From assembly GCA_032718475.1 (NCBI GenBank), contig JAUCBJ010006012.1:1-43746 (forward strand): a stretch of DNA of 43,746 bases, in the 5' to 3' direction. This stretch comes from Nemertoderma westbladi (lineage: Eukaryota > Xenacoelomorpha > Nemertodermatida > Nemertodermatidae). Shown in pieces: positions 21,161 through 33,985 of this stretch. Made by a program: the position numbers and the translations under genes. A model generated the notes under the pieces. That model was given only the letters and a program-made list of their open reading frames with translations, was not told the DNA's origin and did not search any database. Every line of letters begins with the position of its first letter. The first letter of the stretch is position 1.

Positions 21161-21690
21161 TATACGATGCTCGTTAGACTCTTGTGCGAACGACTTAACC
21201 CTCTATCACGTTAGACTACAAATATGCTACAAATACCTTTCTTACATTAATTCTTCCCACTTTTATAAGAAGCGAAACAATTGCACGTAAAAATTACAAT
21301 GCCACCTAGTGTACACTAATAGAATCAATGCTTTAAATCTTGCAACCACTGATTCCACTTATATAAAAATTTAGAACGTGTTTGATAAGCAAGTAATGCT
21401 ATAATATTGGGACTTTATTCAAAAAAAAAATATTGCAGGGTTATTATACCATCGAATAGCATTCATATTAAAATATTAAAAATAATATTATATTTTTCAC
21501 TCACTAGATGCCAAAATGTAATTGTAGCACATGTGCTACTCTACTGTGTATGTAAATTCGATTATCAGAATCAGGTAAAATGGTGGAACTCCATACAATA
21601 TTTTCCACTTTTGTGTACTCCACCCTGGACTCTATGCTCAACAAGAATGATTCACTGGGTTCATTATGCATAAGTTTAATGCTCACATCT
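21161..21690. other. Non-coding stretch, no feature seen
   Basis: AT-rich DNA. Two overlapping frames of 60-88 codons have no recognisable content. Confidence 0.4.
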
Positions 21691-21694
21691 CGAA

Positions 21695-22010
21695 TCAGAC
21701 ACTATTGCTATTGGAGGTGTCTCATTGGTCCACCACTTAAGCTTGACACTTGAACAGAGCTACGTCATCTTTGCAGGACAGTGCTTTCACCCTGAGGACA
21801 GTGAGTGCACGTCTTGTGATTGAGCAGCTCATGGAGAGAATAAGCTTGGTGGAGAGTCCATGATTTACTTGAGACGCTTCTGAAAGGACGCTGGACTTAG
21901 TTGCGGATAATCACACCCAAGCTATGGGGGATATGGGGATTGTGGCGGCGCAATTTTATTGACCAGCCGGCATAGCATCCTCATATATGACTAGTGCTCC
22001 TATCCAATGC
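21695..22010 (+). pseudogene. Decayed LINE 3' end, first of two direct copies
   Basis: ATTGGAGGTGTCTCATTGGT, then GCTTGACACTTGAACA and TTGAGACGCTTCTGAAAGGA, parallel the copy at 22309-22600. Translation in pieces gives IGGVSL, LEQS and FAGQCFHPED, which correspond to the better-preserved copy. It has several stops and is older than its neighbour. Confidence 0.6.
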
Positions 22011-22099
22011 AGTTTGCCGATAGCACATCATGCAATAGGGGGGAAAGGGAGTATCCACCCTTCACTTATAGTGACCCAATCAAACCAAATTATACGCTA

Positions 22100-22665
22100 A
22101 GCTTTTTAGGATTTGTAAGTTACACAGAATACGTCGGAAACTTAAGGTCCGATTAATTAGAGCAGCAGTAGTTACAGTACTCCTCTACGGGAGTCCATGC
22201 TGGGCTCTAACTGCTGAGGACACCAAATCTCTCGATGGCACATTCACAAGAATTATACGGGTTCCTGTGTCAAGTACAACCAGACAGTCACCAAACAGAC
22301 ACTAAATAACATTGGAGGTGTCTCATTAGTTCCCCCAAGCTTGATACTAGAACAAAGCCGCCTCCGCTTTGTAGGTCATTGTTTTCGCCGTGAAGACCAG
22401 CCTGTGCACAATCTTATGCTTTGGCAGCCCCATGAAGAAAATAAGCATCGTGAGCAGCCCATGACTTTCTTGAGACGCCTCCTAAAGGACACTGACCTTG
22501 AAGATGCGGATAATCACGTGAAAGTTATGGGTGATAGGGAATTGTGGCGGTGCAATTTTGTTGACCCGGCACAGCATTCTTAATGCACGCTGCATTGGAG
22601 CATTCCAATTGTGGATTGAAAAAAAATATTTTTGTTAAGCCAGCATAGCATCTCAATGTGCAGCT
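22100..22665 (+). pseudogene. Decayed LINE C-terminal region, second direct copy
   Basis: Translated pieces: RLIRAAVVTVLLYGSPCWAL followed by TAEDTKSLDGTFTR, then, after a frame change, an open frame to 22583 with SRLRFVGHCFRREDQPVHNL, LWQPHE, QPMTFLRRLLKDTDLEDAD and DRELWRC. These are typical of the segment after the reverse transcriptase in LINEs that end RGRP..-KDTGL. It is the best-preserved of the third-family remnants. Confidence 0.75.
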
Positions 22666-23796
22666 TCAATGCACAGGCCGATTATAATAAGTAGGCCTAG
22701 TGGTATATTACTAAAGCGAAACCGGAAACACACTTGGCTTTGTATCTGATTCCATGGAGAATGGCTCCAAGAGAGGGACACGTCGTCAACCTAGAAATGG
22801 AACTCGAATTGACACTAACCCGGGAGATGTTCAAAAGTAGGTAAATATGTATCATACTCAGTACTCAGGGTGTCAATCTATGGATTTCTGAACCCCAAAA
22901 TCCAGAGTATTGTTGATGATAATGCCGTTGGTCTATGCTACGAAGCACAGCAAAATGTATTATTACTTTGGAAAAATTATGAGATATAACATATATTTTC
23001 GTGTAAATTATAAACTGTAGCATATTTGCTCCAAATGTAGGAAGGCTAGATTACTCGAGTTTAAACGAAGTTCAATATTAGCTCTTGAGCATCCCATTCC
23101 TAGACCCCACTACGAAACTGAACCTTGACCCGCCCACCCTGTAGAGACTATGGATGGAGTGGTTTTAACGTTCCTACTGTAGCAAGAATTAAACATTTTC
23201 GTTTTAGATTAGTAGAGTTTGATCGAGGTTCATTCAGTATTAGCCAATCACGGCATCGCATTTCTATCTGACCTCAAAAATTTGGGAGTTAACTTAGATT
23301 TAGCGTATCTAGCAGTGTTGAAAAAGATTGGCAAAATCGTTATAGCCATTTTGAATTTGATCACTCACTCACTCAACAAACACAGATTCAACTCAGTGCT
23401 GACTTGTAACAGCAAGCAACCTTCGATTCCTAATAATTGAACTCCCTTTGGTCCAATTTATTTATTCATTAACATCTGCGGGTCACAGATTCTTTATATT
23501 AATCAACTCATGCCAATTAATTCATATAGCTGAACGTAGCCACTAAATAGTTGTCGAAATACGCAAGGATTATATCACTACCTAACATAACGTTATCTTG
23601 ATTAACCAATCGTACCAGGGCGGGTTGCGAGTCTGTTGTACGCCCGATACTCGGGTTATTATTTTTCAACTACAATTGTACTGTCAAAGATACAGTAGGC
23701 CTATATGGGGCTATACTTGCATTTCCCTTCAATGCTTTCTATATGACTTATTCACTTTGACATTTATCACAATTTTAAAATTATTTTATGGGACTT
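22666..23796. other. Non-coding stretch, one dispersed repeat
   Basis: About 23165-23275 matches the repeat next to the satellite (13370-13487). Short open stretches at 22755-22841 and 22880-22985 have unremarkable composition and no recognised match. Nothing else is seen. Confidence 0.45.
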
Positions 23797-26700
23797 CAGT
23801 ATATACTATTATTTTATTATTATTATTATAGCTTCCTTATATACTATTATTTTATTATCATTATAGCTTCCTTATATACTATTATTTTATTATTATTATA
23901 GCCTCCTTATATACTATTATTTTATTATTATTATAGCCTCCTTATATACTATTATTTTATTATTATTATAGCTTCCTTATATACTATTATTTTATTATTA
24001 TTATAGCCTCCTTATATACTATTATTTTATTATTATTATAGCCTCCTTATATACTATTATTTTATTATTATTATAGCTTCCTTATATACTATTATTTTAT
24101 TATTATTATAGCTTCCTTATTATACTATTATTTTATTATTATTATAGCTTCCTTATATACTATTATTTTATTATTATTATAGCCTCCTTATATACTATTA
24201 TTTTATTATTATTATAGCCTCCTTATATACTATTATTTTATTATTATTATAGCTTCCTTATATACTATTATTTTATTATTATTATAGCCTCCTTATATAC
24301 TATTATTTTATTATTATTATAGCCTCCTTATATACTATTATTTTATTATTATTATAGCCTCCTTATATACTATTATTTTATTATTATTATAGCCTCCTTA
24401 TATACTATTATTTTATTATTATTATAGCCTCCTTATATACTATTATTTTATTATTATTATAGCCTCCTTATATACTATTATTTTATTATTATTATAGCTT
24501 CCTTATATACTATTATTTTATTATTATTATAGCTTCCTTATATACTATTATTTTATTATTATTATAGCTTCCTTATATACTATTATTTTATTATTATTAT
24601 AGCCTCCTTATATACTATTATTTTATTATTATTATAGCTTCCTTATATACTATTATTTTATTATTATTATAGCTTCCTTATATACTATTATTTTATTATT
24701 ATTATAGCTTCCTTATATACTATTATTTTATTATTATTATAGCTTCCTTATATACTATTATTTTATTATTATTATAGCCTCCTTATATACTATTATTTTA
24801 TTATTATTATAGCCTCCTTATATACTATTATTGTATTATTATTATAGCCTCCTTATATACTATTATTTTATTATTATTATAGCCTCCTTATATACTATTA
24901 TTTTATTATTATTATAGCCTCCTTATATACTATTATTTTATTATTATTATAGCCTCCTTATATACTATTATTTTATTATTATTATAGCCTCCTTATATAC
25001 TATTATTTTATTATTATTATAGCCTCCTTATATACTATTATTTTATTATTATTATAGCCTCCTTATATACTATTATTTTATTATTATTATAGCCTCCTTA
25101 TATACTATTATTTTATTATTATTATAGCCTCCTTATATACTATTATTTTATTATTATTATAGCCTCCTTATATACTATTATTTTATTATTATTATAGCTT
25201 CCTTATATACTATTATTTTATTATTATTATAGCTTCCTTATATACTATTATTTTATTATTATTATAGCTTCCTTATATACTATTATTTTATTATTATTAT
25301 AGCTTCCTTATATACTATTATTTTATTATTATTATAGCCTCCTTATATACTATTATTTTATTATTATTATAGCCTCCTTATATACTATTATTGTATTATT
25401 ATTATAGCCTCCTTATATACTATTATTTTATTATTATTATAGCCTCCTTATATACTATTATTTTATTATTATTATAGCTTCCTTATATACTATTATTTTA
25501 TTATTATTATAGCCTCCTTATATACTATTATTTTATTATTATTATAGCCTCCTTATATACTATTATTGTATTATTATTATAGCCTCCTTATATACTATTA
25601 TTTTATTATTATTATAGCCTCCTTATATACTATTATTTTATTATTATTATAGCCTCCTTATATACTATTATTTTATTATTATTATAGCCTCCTTATATAC
25701 TATTATTTTATTATTATTATAGCCTCCTTATATACTATTATTATATTATTATTATAGCTTCCTTATTATACTATTATTTTATTATTATTATAGCTTCCTT
25801 ATATACTATTATTTTATTATTATTATAGCCTCCTTATATACTATTATTTTATTATTATTATAGCCTCCTTATATACTATTATTTTATTATTATTATAGCC
25901 TCCTTATATACTATTATTTTATTATTATAGCCTCCTTATATACTATTATTTTATTATTATTATAGCTTCCTTATATACTATTATTTTATTATTATTATAG
26001 CCTCCTTATATACTATTATTTTATTATTATTATAGCCTCCTTATATACTATTATTTTATTATTATTATAGCCTCCTTATATACTATTATTTTATTATTAT
26101 TATAGCTTCCTTATATACTATTATTTTATTATTATTATAGCCTCCTTATATACTATTATTTTATTATTATTATAGCTTCCTTATATACTATTATTTTATT
26201 ATTATTATAGCCTCCTTATATACTATTATTTTATTATTATTATAGCCTCCTTATATACTATTATTTTATTATTATTATAGCCTCCTTATATACTATTATT
26301 TTATTATTATTATAGCTTCCGTATATACTATTATTTTATTATTATTATAGCTTCCTTATATACTATTATTTTATTATTATTATAGCTTCCTTATATACTA
26401 TTATTTTATTATTATTATAGCTTCCTTATATACTATTATTTTATTATTATTATAGCCTCCTTATATACTATTATTTTATTATTATTATAGCCTCCTTATA
26501 GCCTCCTTATATACTATTATTTTATTATTATTATAGCTTCCTTATATACTATTATTTTATTATTATTATAGCTTCCTTATATACTATTATTTTATTATTA
26601 TTATAGCTTCCTTATATACTATTATTTTATTATTATTATAGCCTTCTTATAGCCTCCTTATATACCATTATTTTATTATTATTATAGCTTCCTTATATAC

Positions 26701-27058
26701 TATTATTTTATTATTATTATAGCTTCCTTATATACTATTATTTTATTATTATTATAGCCTCCTTATATACTATTATTTTATTATTATTATAGCCTTCTTA
26801 TATACTATTATTTTATTATTATTATAGCCTCCTTATATACTATTATTTTATTATTATTATAGCCTCCTTATATACTATTATTTTATTATTATTATAGCCT
26901 TCTTATATACTATTATTTTATTATTATTATAGCCTTCTTATATACTATTATTTTATTATTATTATAGCCTTCTTATATACTATTATTTTATTATTATTAT
27001 AGCCTCCTTATATACTATTATTTTATTATTATTATAGCCTTCTTATAGCCTCCTTATA
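23797..27058. repeat. 35-bp AT-rich minisatellite, about 93 copies
   Basis: The unit is GCCTCC or GCTTCC followed by TTATATACTATTATTTTATTATTATTATA. Copies differ almost only at the C/T position, with a GCCTTC form confined to the last 400 bases. A rare T-to-G change occurs at 24833, 25393 and 25568. The first two are exactly 560 bases apart (16 units) and are preceded by the same run of C/T variants, so a 16-unit block was duplicated. A few units have small indels (about 24118, 25924, 26503). There is no coding content. Confidence 0.95.
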
Positions 27059-28486
27059 TACGCACTGCATTTCATGTTATTACTGTAACATTTATTGAAT
27101 ACCCAATCAATAATCTGTAACCATGACTACATCAGTCACTTTTTGATCTCTTTTCTTTTAAAATACAATAACAATTGAGTTAACGAGGAATGAAGGTCAT
27201 TAACAAATATCCTGTATAAATATACTGTATATCACTAACATAATTCCGACATATTTAACATAACGCAGCGATGATGGCCACTAAAATAAGTCTGCGAGGA
27301 AGGTGACTAACATAACAAACATTGTGATAAATTATATGATGTGTAAAATCTCGGCACCTCAACTTTCCTCTATAAAATTCCACCTGTAACCGCTGTGTGG
27401 CATGATACGCATAGCGGGCACTGCAGAGTAGTAATTAGTAGGACAGCTGAATGATGGAATAGAGGGAGCTGGGATTGATTGATTTGTTAGGCTGGCAGAG
27501 GCATTCACTCCCGTACTATTAGAGTGTTTGTAACGCTAGTCCATAATCACTCTTGCTTCCATTTGTAGCATAGAATTAGGAATTGTGGTTCTATAATAAA
27601 ACGTCAATACTGGCTGTCAATAACAAACGATAAAGTATTTAAGTTACTTCATTAAATATTATAAAGATCAATTCGTTTCACGCTTGCCATTCTTTGTAAT
27701 ATTATTTATTATTGAATTGGTTGCAGTTGCAGTAATTGCGCACTTCACTTTGCGGTTGAAGAAATTCAATTGTAAATTTTGCGTAATGCGTTTTGAATTC
27801 TTTATTATTCATAGGCAGCAGCTCCAGCCCCAGGCAGCTTCTTACAAACTTAATTAGTTTTTATTTTGTAGATTGTAGACCCTTTACTTATTTAGCGTAT
27901 TTTCATTGTGTGATATTTGTATGCGTGTAATTAATACATTGGGTGAGTTTTGAGTACCGGTATGCTGGTATCGGTAAAGTACCAAAATGTATAAAAATAT
28001 ACTAGCATATTTAATGTAAATACATGACCTCATATAAAACAAATCTGTTAATACTTAAGTTATACATAAGAAATACTTAAGTTGTTTTAAAAAAAAAACA
28101 GAAAATAGCAGCAAAAACAACTTAAGCGCCAAATTGTGCACAAAAATCAATATTGTGGAGTAAAAGATGCACATATGAAATTTTTAACATTGCAGGTCGA
28201 AAGTATAAACAGTGCTGAACATTTTTGTCGAAAACACAATAAAAAATAACCAAAATCCGAATTATAATCAACAAATCGTCGTTCCTGAACAATTTTGATT
28301 ACGGCGTTTAAAGTGTTGTTCTTTCAAGACAGGGACGATTTAATGAAGTCAAAGATTAGAACTCAAGTAATTATATGCCTTACAGTGTGTCAATTTGTTT
28401 TAATATATTCCAAATTTTAACAATGTTTTGCTGCAACAGTTGTTATTATTTTTGGGAGTAACATGCTGTAATTTGCGTTGATTTTC
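27059..28486. other. Non-coding stretch, no gene recognised
   Basis: There is no reading frame above 60 codons and no repeat seen elsewhere in the window. A TACCGGTATGCTGGTATCGG cluster lies near 27955. At 27805 a pyrimidine-poor ATTCATAG precedes a short open stretch, too weak to call an exon. Confidence 0.4.
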
Positions 28487-28762
28487 ACCTCAACTTGGTT
28501 TTGGCAAGTTTGTTGTATCAATTTGGTTTTGGCAAGTTTATTGTGGCAATTTGGTTTTGGCAAGTTTATTGTAGTAAGTCAATTTGGTTTGGCAAGTTTA
28601 TTGTGTCAATTTGGTTTTGGCAAGTTAAGTTTATTGTGTCAATTTGGTTTTGGCAAGTTTATTGTGTCAATTTGGTTTTGGCAAGTTAAGTTTATTGTGT
28701 CAATTTGGTTTTGGCAAGTTTATTGTGTCAATTTGGTTTTGGCAAGTTTGTTGTAAGTTTTC
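28487..28762. repeat. 28-bp minisatellite, about 10 copies
   Basis: The unit is built on CAATTTGGTTTTGGCAAGTT plus TATTGTGT. Two copies carry an extra AAGT-containing segment. Open frames across it are by-products of the repeat. Confidence 0.9.
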
Positions 28763-29799
28763 GGTGTTGTTTGTGTTCGGGGTGTGCGAGTAATTAATTT
28801 TTGAGTTAAATTAACGAACGGATATTATTTGCTACAGATGCTGCGGGAATTCCATTGATTTTATAGTGAACTTCTTCCGAAATGAATCAATGGTACAGTA
28901 GCATTTTGCCTCTGCCAAGGCATTTGGCACTGCGCTCCCTACCCATCAGTCTACTGGGTGCCGGGTGGTCTCGGTTTAGCTTTAGAGAGAATGGGCGGAG
29001 CAGTTTGTATTGGGTGGTCTTGCTTTATTACATAAACTGACGGGCGACGGCTAACGTAATGAATACGCAATCATGTTCCTGCAATGTGCTTTTGACATTT
29101 ACAGTATTGAATACATGTCACAATTTTACTTTGTGCCGTGCTGTTGTTTACTTCGTGGCAAGAGCCACCTGCCCCCCCACCCCCCCACATTTTCTATGTG
29201 AATAATATCTGAATATTTAATTTGGGATGTAATTTTAAAAAAATTTGTCAAAATTTGTGTAAAAGAGCAAAGTAAACCACAAAACCAGTCGACTCCAAAT
29301 ATAAATAATTTGTGATTAAAATGTTACAGTGACCCACAACGGCCATAGTTTTCACAACAAAAACTCAACGCTCATCTATGGGAAGTCCAAAAAGATTAAA
29401 TTTTAAAAAGTTGAAGTGTTCGTAATATTGCAAATGAGTTTTTTTTCTACGGTCAATACGGTTAAGGTTGTAGCCAATCGTACATTGGGTGATCGCCACA
29501 TTATTGCTTTTTCTAGTAACGATAATGTTAAACGGTGAAAACCGTATCGTATACTGTGGGACATGTACGTGGGACGTGTGGGACTGTGCGTACGTATCTG
29601 TGGGACATGCTGAAATTTTACAATTTGGAAGCGGAAATAGGCCTACCTTTAATTGTTGCAAGTCACTTTTTTGTCAATGTCGTTAACAAGTTTGACAAAA
29701 AAAGAACACTTTTTTTGTCAACAAAAAAAGAAATGTTTCCATGACATTAATAATTAACATTGCATTTAAATGGGTAATAGATTAAATAGATAATTTCTA
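28763..29799. other. Non-coding stretch with an interrupted C run
   Basis: 29171-29187 is two seven-C runs split by one A. No gene or recognised repeat. Overlapping frames of 65-98 codons on opposite strands at 29365-29744 have no recognisable content. Confidence 0.4.
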
Positions 29800-29998
29800 A
29801 TACTAGCTAGTTTTTGCTATTTTTTTTATAAATGTTATAGAACACGTGTTAGCTTTCAATTTTGATAAATAAATTTGTTCTAGAACACATTTTATGTTTT
29901 TTATACTAGCTAGTTTTTTCTACTTTTTATAAATGTTATAGAACAAGTGTTAGTTATCAATTTTGATAAATATTTCTCTTCTAGAACACATTTTTTCT
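29800..29998. repeat. About 100-bp direct duplication
   Basis: TACTAGCTAGTTTTT, ATAAATGTTATAGAACA, GTGTTAG and TTCTAGAACACATTTT occur in the same order twice (about 29801-29896 and 29903-29997). The DNA is AT-rich and non-coding. Confidence 0.85.
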
Positions 29999-29999
29999 A

Positions 30000-30072
30000 A
30001 AAATTGCATGAAATTTGAAACAGAGATATGGTTTCACCTACCTCCTCCTTACTGGGTGAACCAGTATTGTTG
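30000..30072 (-). repeat. Dispersed repeat, mate of 12292-12355
   Basis: Its reverse complement contains TCTGTTTCAAATTTCATGCA and AGTAAGGAGGAGGTAGGTGA, as in the 12-kb copy. Confidence 0.7.
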
Positions 30073-30149
30073 TCAGGCTACAGAACCTGCGGTTATTCTT
30101 ATAGTGATTACTGTAAGAAATCTTTCAATGCAAGGATTCTAATTACACC

Positions 30150-30410
30150 GTTGTTTTGGTTATATAGAATGTTATACACATCAGCAACTTGTTTGCAATT
30201 TTCTGAGGGTCCGACTCTCCCTCAACGCAGTCACTAATTAGGTTACAGTTACCCCTTAACTTGCGAATATGTGCGAAAATATCCATGCCACCTGTAACCG
30301 AAGCGCGTAAAAGGTTATCACGCTTAATCTTGCTTTCCGCATTTTTTAAACGGCGAACGGCGTATTTAAACTGTAATCTAGTTCTTTGTTTAATTTGCCA
30401 CAAAACATTT
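30150..30410 (-). pseudogene. LINE linker fragment, second family
   Basis: The minus-strand frame reads TRLQFKYAVRRLKNAESKI, then GGMDIFAHIRKLRGN and SDCVEGESDPQKIANK. This is the basic linker before a LINE reverse transcriptase. About 90 bases (30155-30245) are almost identical, in reverse complement, to 35157-35250. Two close copies of one family therefore lie in opposite orientation. Confidence 0.8.
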
Positions 30411-30524
30411 AGAATTTAGATTTAAACTTTTTTATTAGAAAGTTGCAATTTCAAGCTGAAACAATTTTTTCCTGATTGTAATTTTCATTATATACCGGCA
30501 TATTTTTCCGATAATAACACTAAT

Positions 30525-31150
30525 CATGTTGGTAGGCCGATTGGAGGCCTTTGTATTCTGCGGAAAAAAGAACTTACCAAGTATATAACAAAGTTACAAT
30601 GTAGTAAGAATAAACGGTTTCACGGAATTAAAATGTCGCTACCGATACCTGGTTCAGATATTATTATATTAAACTCATATTTTCCGACTGACACTCATTC
30701 ACGTAAACACAGTTTCTGACGAAACTATGCCCTTAATTGACGTTATCTCTAATGTTCTGTCGGAGAATGTGGGTTCTAATTTCTTATGGTCCGGAGATTT
30801 AAATACAGATTTCTCCCGTGTTTCGTATTATTCGTGAGTTTTTGGTTGATAATAATTTAAATACTATCTGGGATTCGATTAACGTTGATTATACTTATTT
30901 ACATTGTAGTGATAACAGAGTTGTAAATTCTACCATTGACCATTTTATAGTTAATAATACCCTACATAATTTTTGCTTTGAGGCGGATTCAGTACACACT
31001 GGTGCCAATTTATCAGGGCATTCACCCATTTTTGCTAAATTTATATTACAGATTTAAATAAAAGTACAGTTGAACCAGGTTTTCCTATTAAGTCTCATTA
31101 TGCACGAGCCAATGCAGCTCAGAGGGACAATTTTATTGGATCTCTAGAAG
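30525..31150 (+). pseudogene. LINE endonuclease, second family, 5' half of a split element
   Basis: 30531 onward reads GRPIGGLCILRKKEL, then IIILNSYFPTDTHSR before a stop. The frame resumes with the SGDLNTDFSR-type motif (about 30791-30823) and an open frame 30818-31057 containing STIDHFIVNN. The final SDH of active relatives appears as SGH, so a catalytic aspartate is lost. After 31057 a linker (HYARANAAQRDNFIGSLEE) continues to about 31150. Its other half appears to be 35080-37020, about 3.8 kb away in the same orientation. Confidence 0.75.
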
Positions 31151-31296
31151 AGAATTAGAATTCGTGTACAATAGATAAGTGCTTGTAATAGCTGTTCGGA
31201 TATTCATTGTGCGATTTTGTACCATAGAAAACATAGTCTCTTTTAAGAATTTTTTACTGGGCGGCACAGTCACTCGCCATGGCAAATTGTATGAGT

Positions 31297-31316
31297 GGGG
31301 GGGGGGGGGGGGGGGG
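31297..31316. repeat. 20-base G run
   Basis: Twenty consecutive G. About 200 bases to the right (about 31497-31520), CCGCCAAGATGGGATTTGCG and then TCCACTTCCTC resemble the right ends of the C-run elements at 37239-37789. The run may therefore be one end of a related palindromic element of about 225 bases. Confidence 0.6.
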
Positions 31317-31630
31317 AATTTGATACACATTTTTAATGTGTGTGAACGAAAAACTATTAAGCATACTGTAATATATTGTTTATTGACAATAATGGGTATA
31401 ATTTCTATAAGAAGCAACAACTAATTTTACAAAACATAATTAAATCATTATTTTACATAAATATTAAATTATAATAGAAAATGTGGCACCTATACCGCCA
31501 AGATGGGATTTGCGTCCACTTCCTCTGTCTATATAAAGCTGTAAAAGTGCTAGATTATAAGACTTGAATTTTATCTTATAATAATTATTTATTTAATAAA
31601 TAATTAAATTATTGTCGGCCAAAATATACT

Positions 31631-31908
31631 CGCCCATGTGAAGAATTCCAGGATTTAACTTTTCGGTCGACTTTTTATTGGAATTTTATATATGAAGATT
31701 TTGTATTTTTTTAATTTATCTTTATTAAGTGTTTTATAGCGCTAATTTCTGTCTTATAACCTGTACAGATAATAATTAGTTTATTGTTTTGGTTAGATTC
31801 AGCCCTTCTGAAACCTGTGGTTATAGTGAAAACCTGGTATTCTTCACATGGGGGTAACTGCAAAGTGAAATATAATGGCAGAAAGTCTGGTATTCTTCAC
31901 ATGGGCCT
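31631..31908. mobile_element. 278-bp MITE with 9-bp target duplication
   Basis: The left end CGCCCATGTGAAGAAT and the complement of the right end, AGGCCCATGTGAAGAAT, form terminal inverted repeats. AAATATACT flanks both sides (31622-31630, 31909-31917), a clean 9-bp target duplication. A second internal CTTCACATGGG lies at about 31843. The internal AGTTTATTGTTTTGGTTAGA recurs in other short elements of this window. The element is non-coding and non-autonomous. A 9-bp duplication suits Mutator-like mobilisation; 8 bp (hAT-like) is possible if one flanking base is chance. Confidence 0.85.
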
Positions 31909-31917
31909 AAATATACT

Positions 31918-32155
31918 TATTAAAAATAATATAATTAAATTTATAAGAAAAATAATATCAGTATCATAAATAAATAAATAAATATACAGTATCATAAAAA
32001 TCATTATTAAAACTTAATAAATTATTATTAATAAAATAATAATAGTATTATTATAATTATAATTATAATTATATCAAATTATTAATAAATGTACATAGAC
32101 GAACCCTAATAAGTAGTTAAACACTTAATTTTTAAAACCAATTTATTACATAATA
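31918..32155. other. AT-rich stretch between two transposons
   Basis: Runs of TAAA and TTAATAAT, with no gene seen. Confidence 0.5.
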
Positions 32156-33335
32156 GGGTCGTTCTCACAAAAAGTGGCCAAACTTTTATGTCAAAATGTC
32201 CATGCATTCGCACGGTTATATTTCCAAACGACACAGATTTAACCCCATGAACCTATATACCAATCGGAAGAGCGGAAATCTGCTCATATTTCAGCAAATT
32301 TTCAACAGATTCCATTCACAACCTAGAGAATGACACCATTTCAAATATCGAAAATGCATGTTTTTTGAAATGTCACATTGAATTATTTTGAAATATTTGG
32401 CTTCTGAGCTAAAGCAATGAAAGCAAAGGTTCCACATACCATACATCAAAATAAAGCAAATTTAATGCTCTTTCACATACTATTGGTGGTTTTCAACCGA
32501 AGCTACTCACATTTTATATATTTACTATTTACTAACAATTAATTACGCCGTCACTAGGATTTTGTCCACCATGTAACGCTCGTTTTTATGACATGGTTTT
32601 TTTATATTTATTCACAACATCTCCAAGTGAGATATTTCTAAACGGCGATTTATTTAGCTATCAGCAGGTAAAAAAATTATAAGAATTCGTTCATTAGAAC
32701 TCGAGCGTTGTGCGAAAACGTAAATCTACATAAAATACCGTCATTAGGAATGTCCTCAATGTAACGCTACTTTGAATAGCGATAACTTTTGCTTTACTAA
32801 TCATATCGACACCATTGAGGGCTCATATGAAAGAGCAATCGCAGATCTATCGAATCACATATTTGATTTTAATATAGTTTCAAAACAGACTATAGTCAAC
32901 GCCATGCTAATGAAAAATGTCTTCAATGTCCATCATGTAACGCATGTAACGCTGTCACAATCAATAGCGTTACACTTGAGACATGTCCATCATGTAACGT
33001 AGTTGGGCCTGAACATACCTAGTAGTACGAGTGGCGTTTCTTTTTACAAATTAGGCAGTCAGGGTCAAATTAACAATAGTCGATGGTTTCTGGTTTTCAG
33101 TATTTAGTATAAACTACTGTAGTAGTAATATTATCTGTAGTAAGTAATATTGTATCTGTCTGTAGTCTGTATTACCTAGTACTACCTAAAGGGTTTAGGA
33201 AAAGCTCATGAGTTTGTTTACCTTTCTTTATTTCGGTTCTAAAACAGTACTTCTTAATCGTCATGCAATTACAATTGTCAAACGGAATTAAGCGTGTTGT
33301 GTCCGGTAAGAACTTCTCGATTGAATTTAGTGATG

Positions 33336-33985
33336 GTGTTACACGTGAAGGACTTAGAGATTAAGTTAGTGATGGCGTTACACGTGAAGGACATAAAGTT
33401 AGTGATGGCGTTACACGTGAAGGACTTAGAGATTAAGTTAGTGATGGCGTTACACGTGAAGGACTTAGTTACACGTGAAGGACTTAGAGATTAAGTTAGT
33501 GATGGCGTTACACGTGAAGGACTTAGAGATTAAGTTAGTGATGGCGTTACACGTGAAGGACTTAGAGATTAAGTTAGTGATGGCGTTACACGTGAAGGAC
33601 TTAGTTACACGTGAAGGACTTAGAGATTAAGTTAGTGATGGCGTTACACGTGAAGGACTTAGAGATTAAGTTAGTGATGGCGTTACACGTGAAGGACTTA
33701 GAGATTAAGTTAGTGATGGCGTTACACGTGAAGGACTTAGTTACACGTGAAGGACTTAGAGATTAAGTTAGTGATGGGATGGCGTTACACGTGAAGGACT
33801 TAGAGATTAAGTTAGTGATGGCGTTACACGTGAAGGACTTAGTTACACGTGAAGGACTTAGAGATTACGTTAGTGATGGGATGGCGTTACACGTGAAGGA
33901 CTTAGAGATTAAGTTAGTGATGGCGTTACACGTGAAGGACTTAGTTACACGTGAAGGACTTAGAGATTACGTTAGTGATGGTTTT
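33336..33985. repeat. 39-bp/20-bp tandem array with 19 CACGTG boxes
   Basis: The full unit is TTACACGTGAAGGACTTAGA plus GATTAAGTTAGTGATGGCG (39 bases). It alternates irregularly with a short form, GTTACACGTGAAGGACTTA. I count 19 copies of CACGTG, the core E-box bound by basic helix-loop-helix proteins. GCGTTACA, the motif found near the element ends, adjoins the box in most units. Open frames through the array reflect unit length divisible by three, not a protein. Confidence 0.9.

Noticed and set aside
23797-27058. TATAAT and AAGGAGG words repeated on the minus strand, like a bacterial promoter and ribosome site
   Set aside because: The surrounding genes are animal genes. The words come from the repeat unit and lead into no reading frame.
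27805-27850. Possible short terminal exon after ATTCATAG
   Set aside because: The pyrimidine tract is weak, the exon would encode only about 12 residues, and no partner exon is visible.
28478-28756. 92-codon frame rich in Trp and Phe
   Set aside because: It is a by-product of the 28-bp minisatellite. A second frame over the same bases is equally open.
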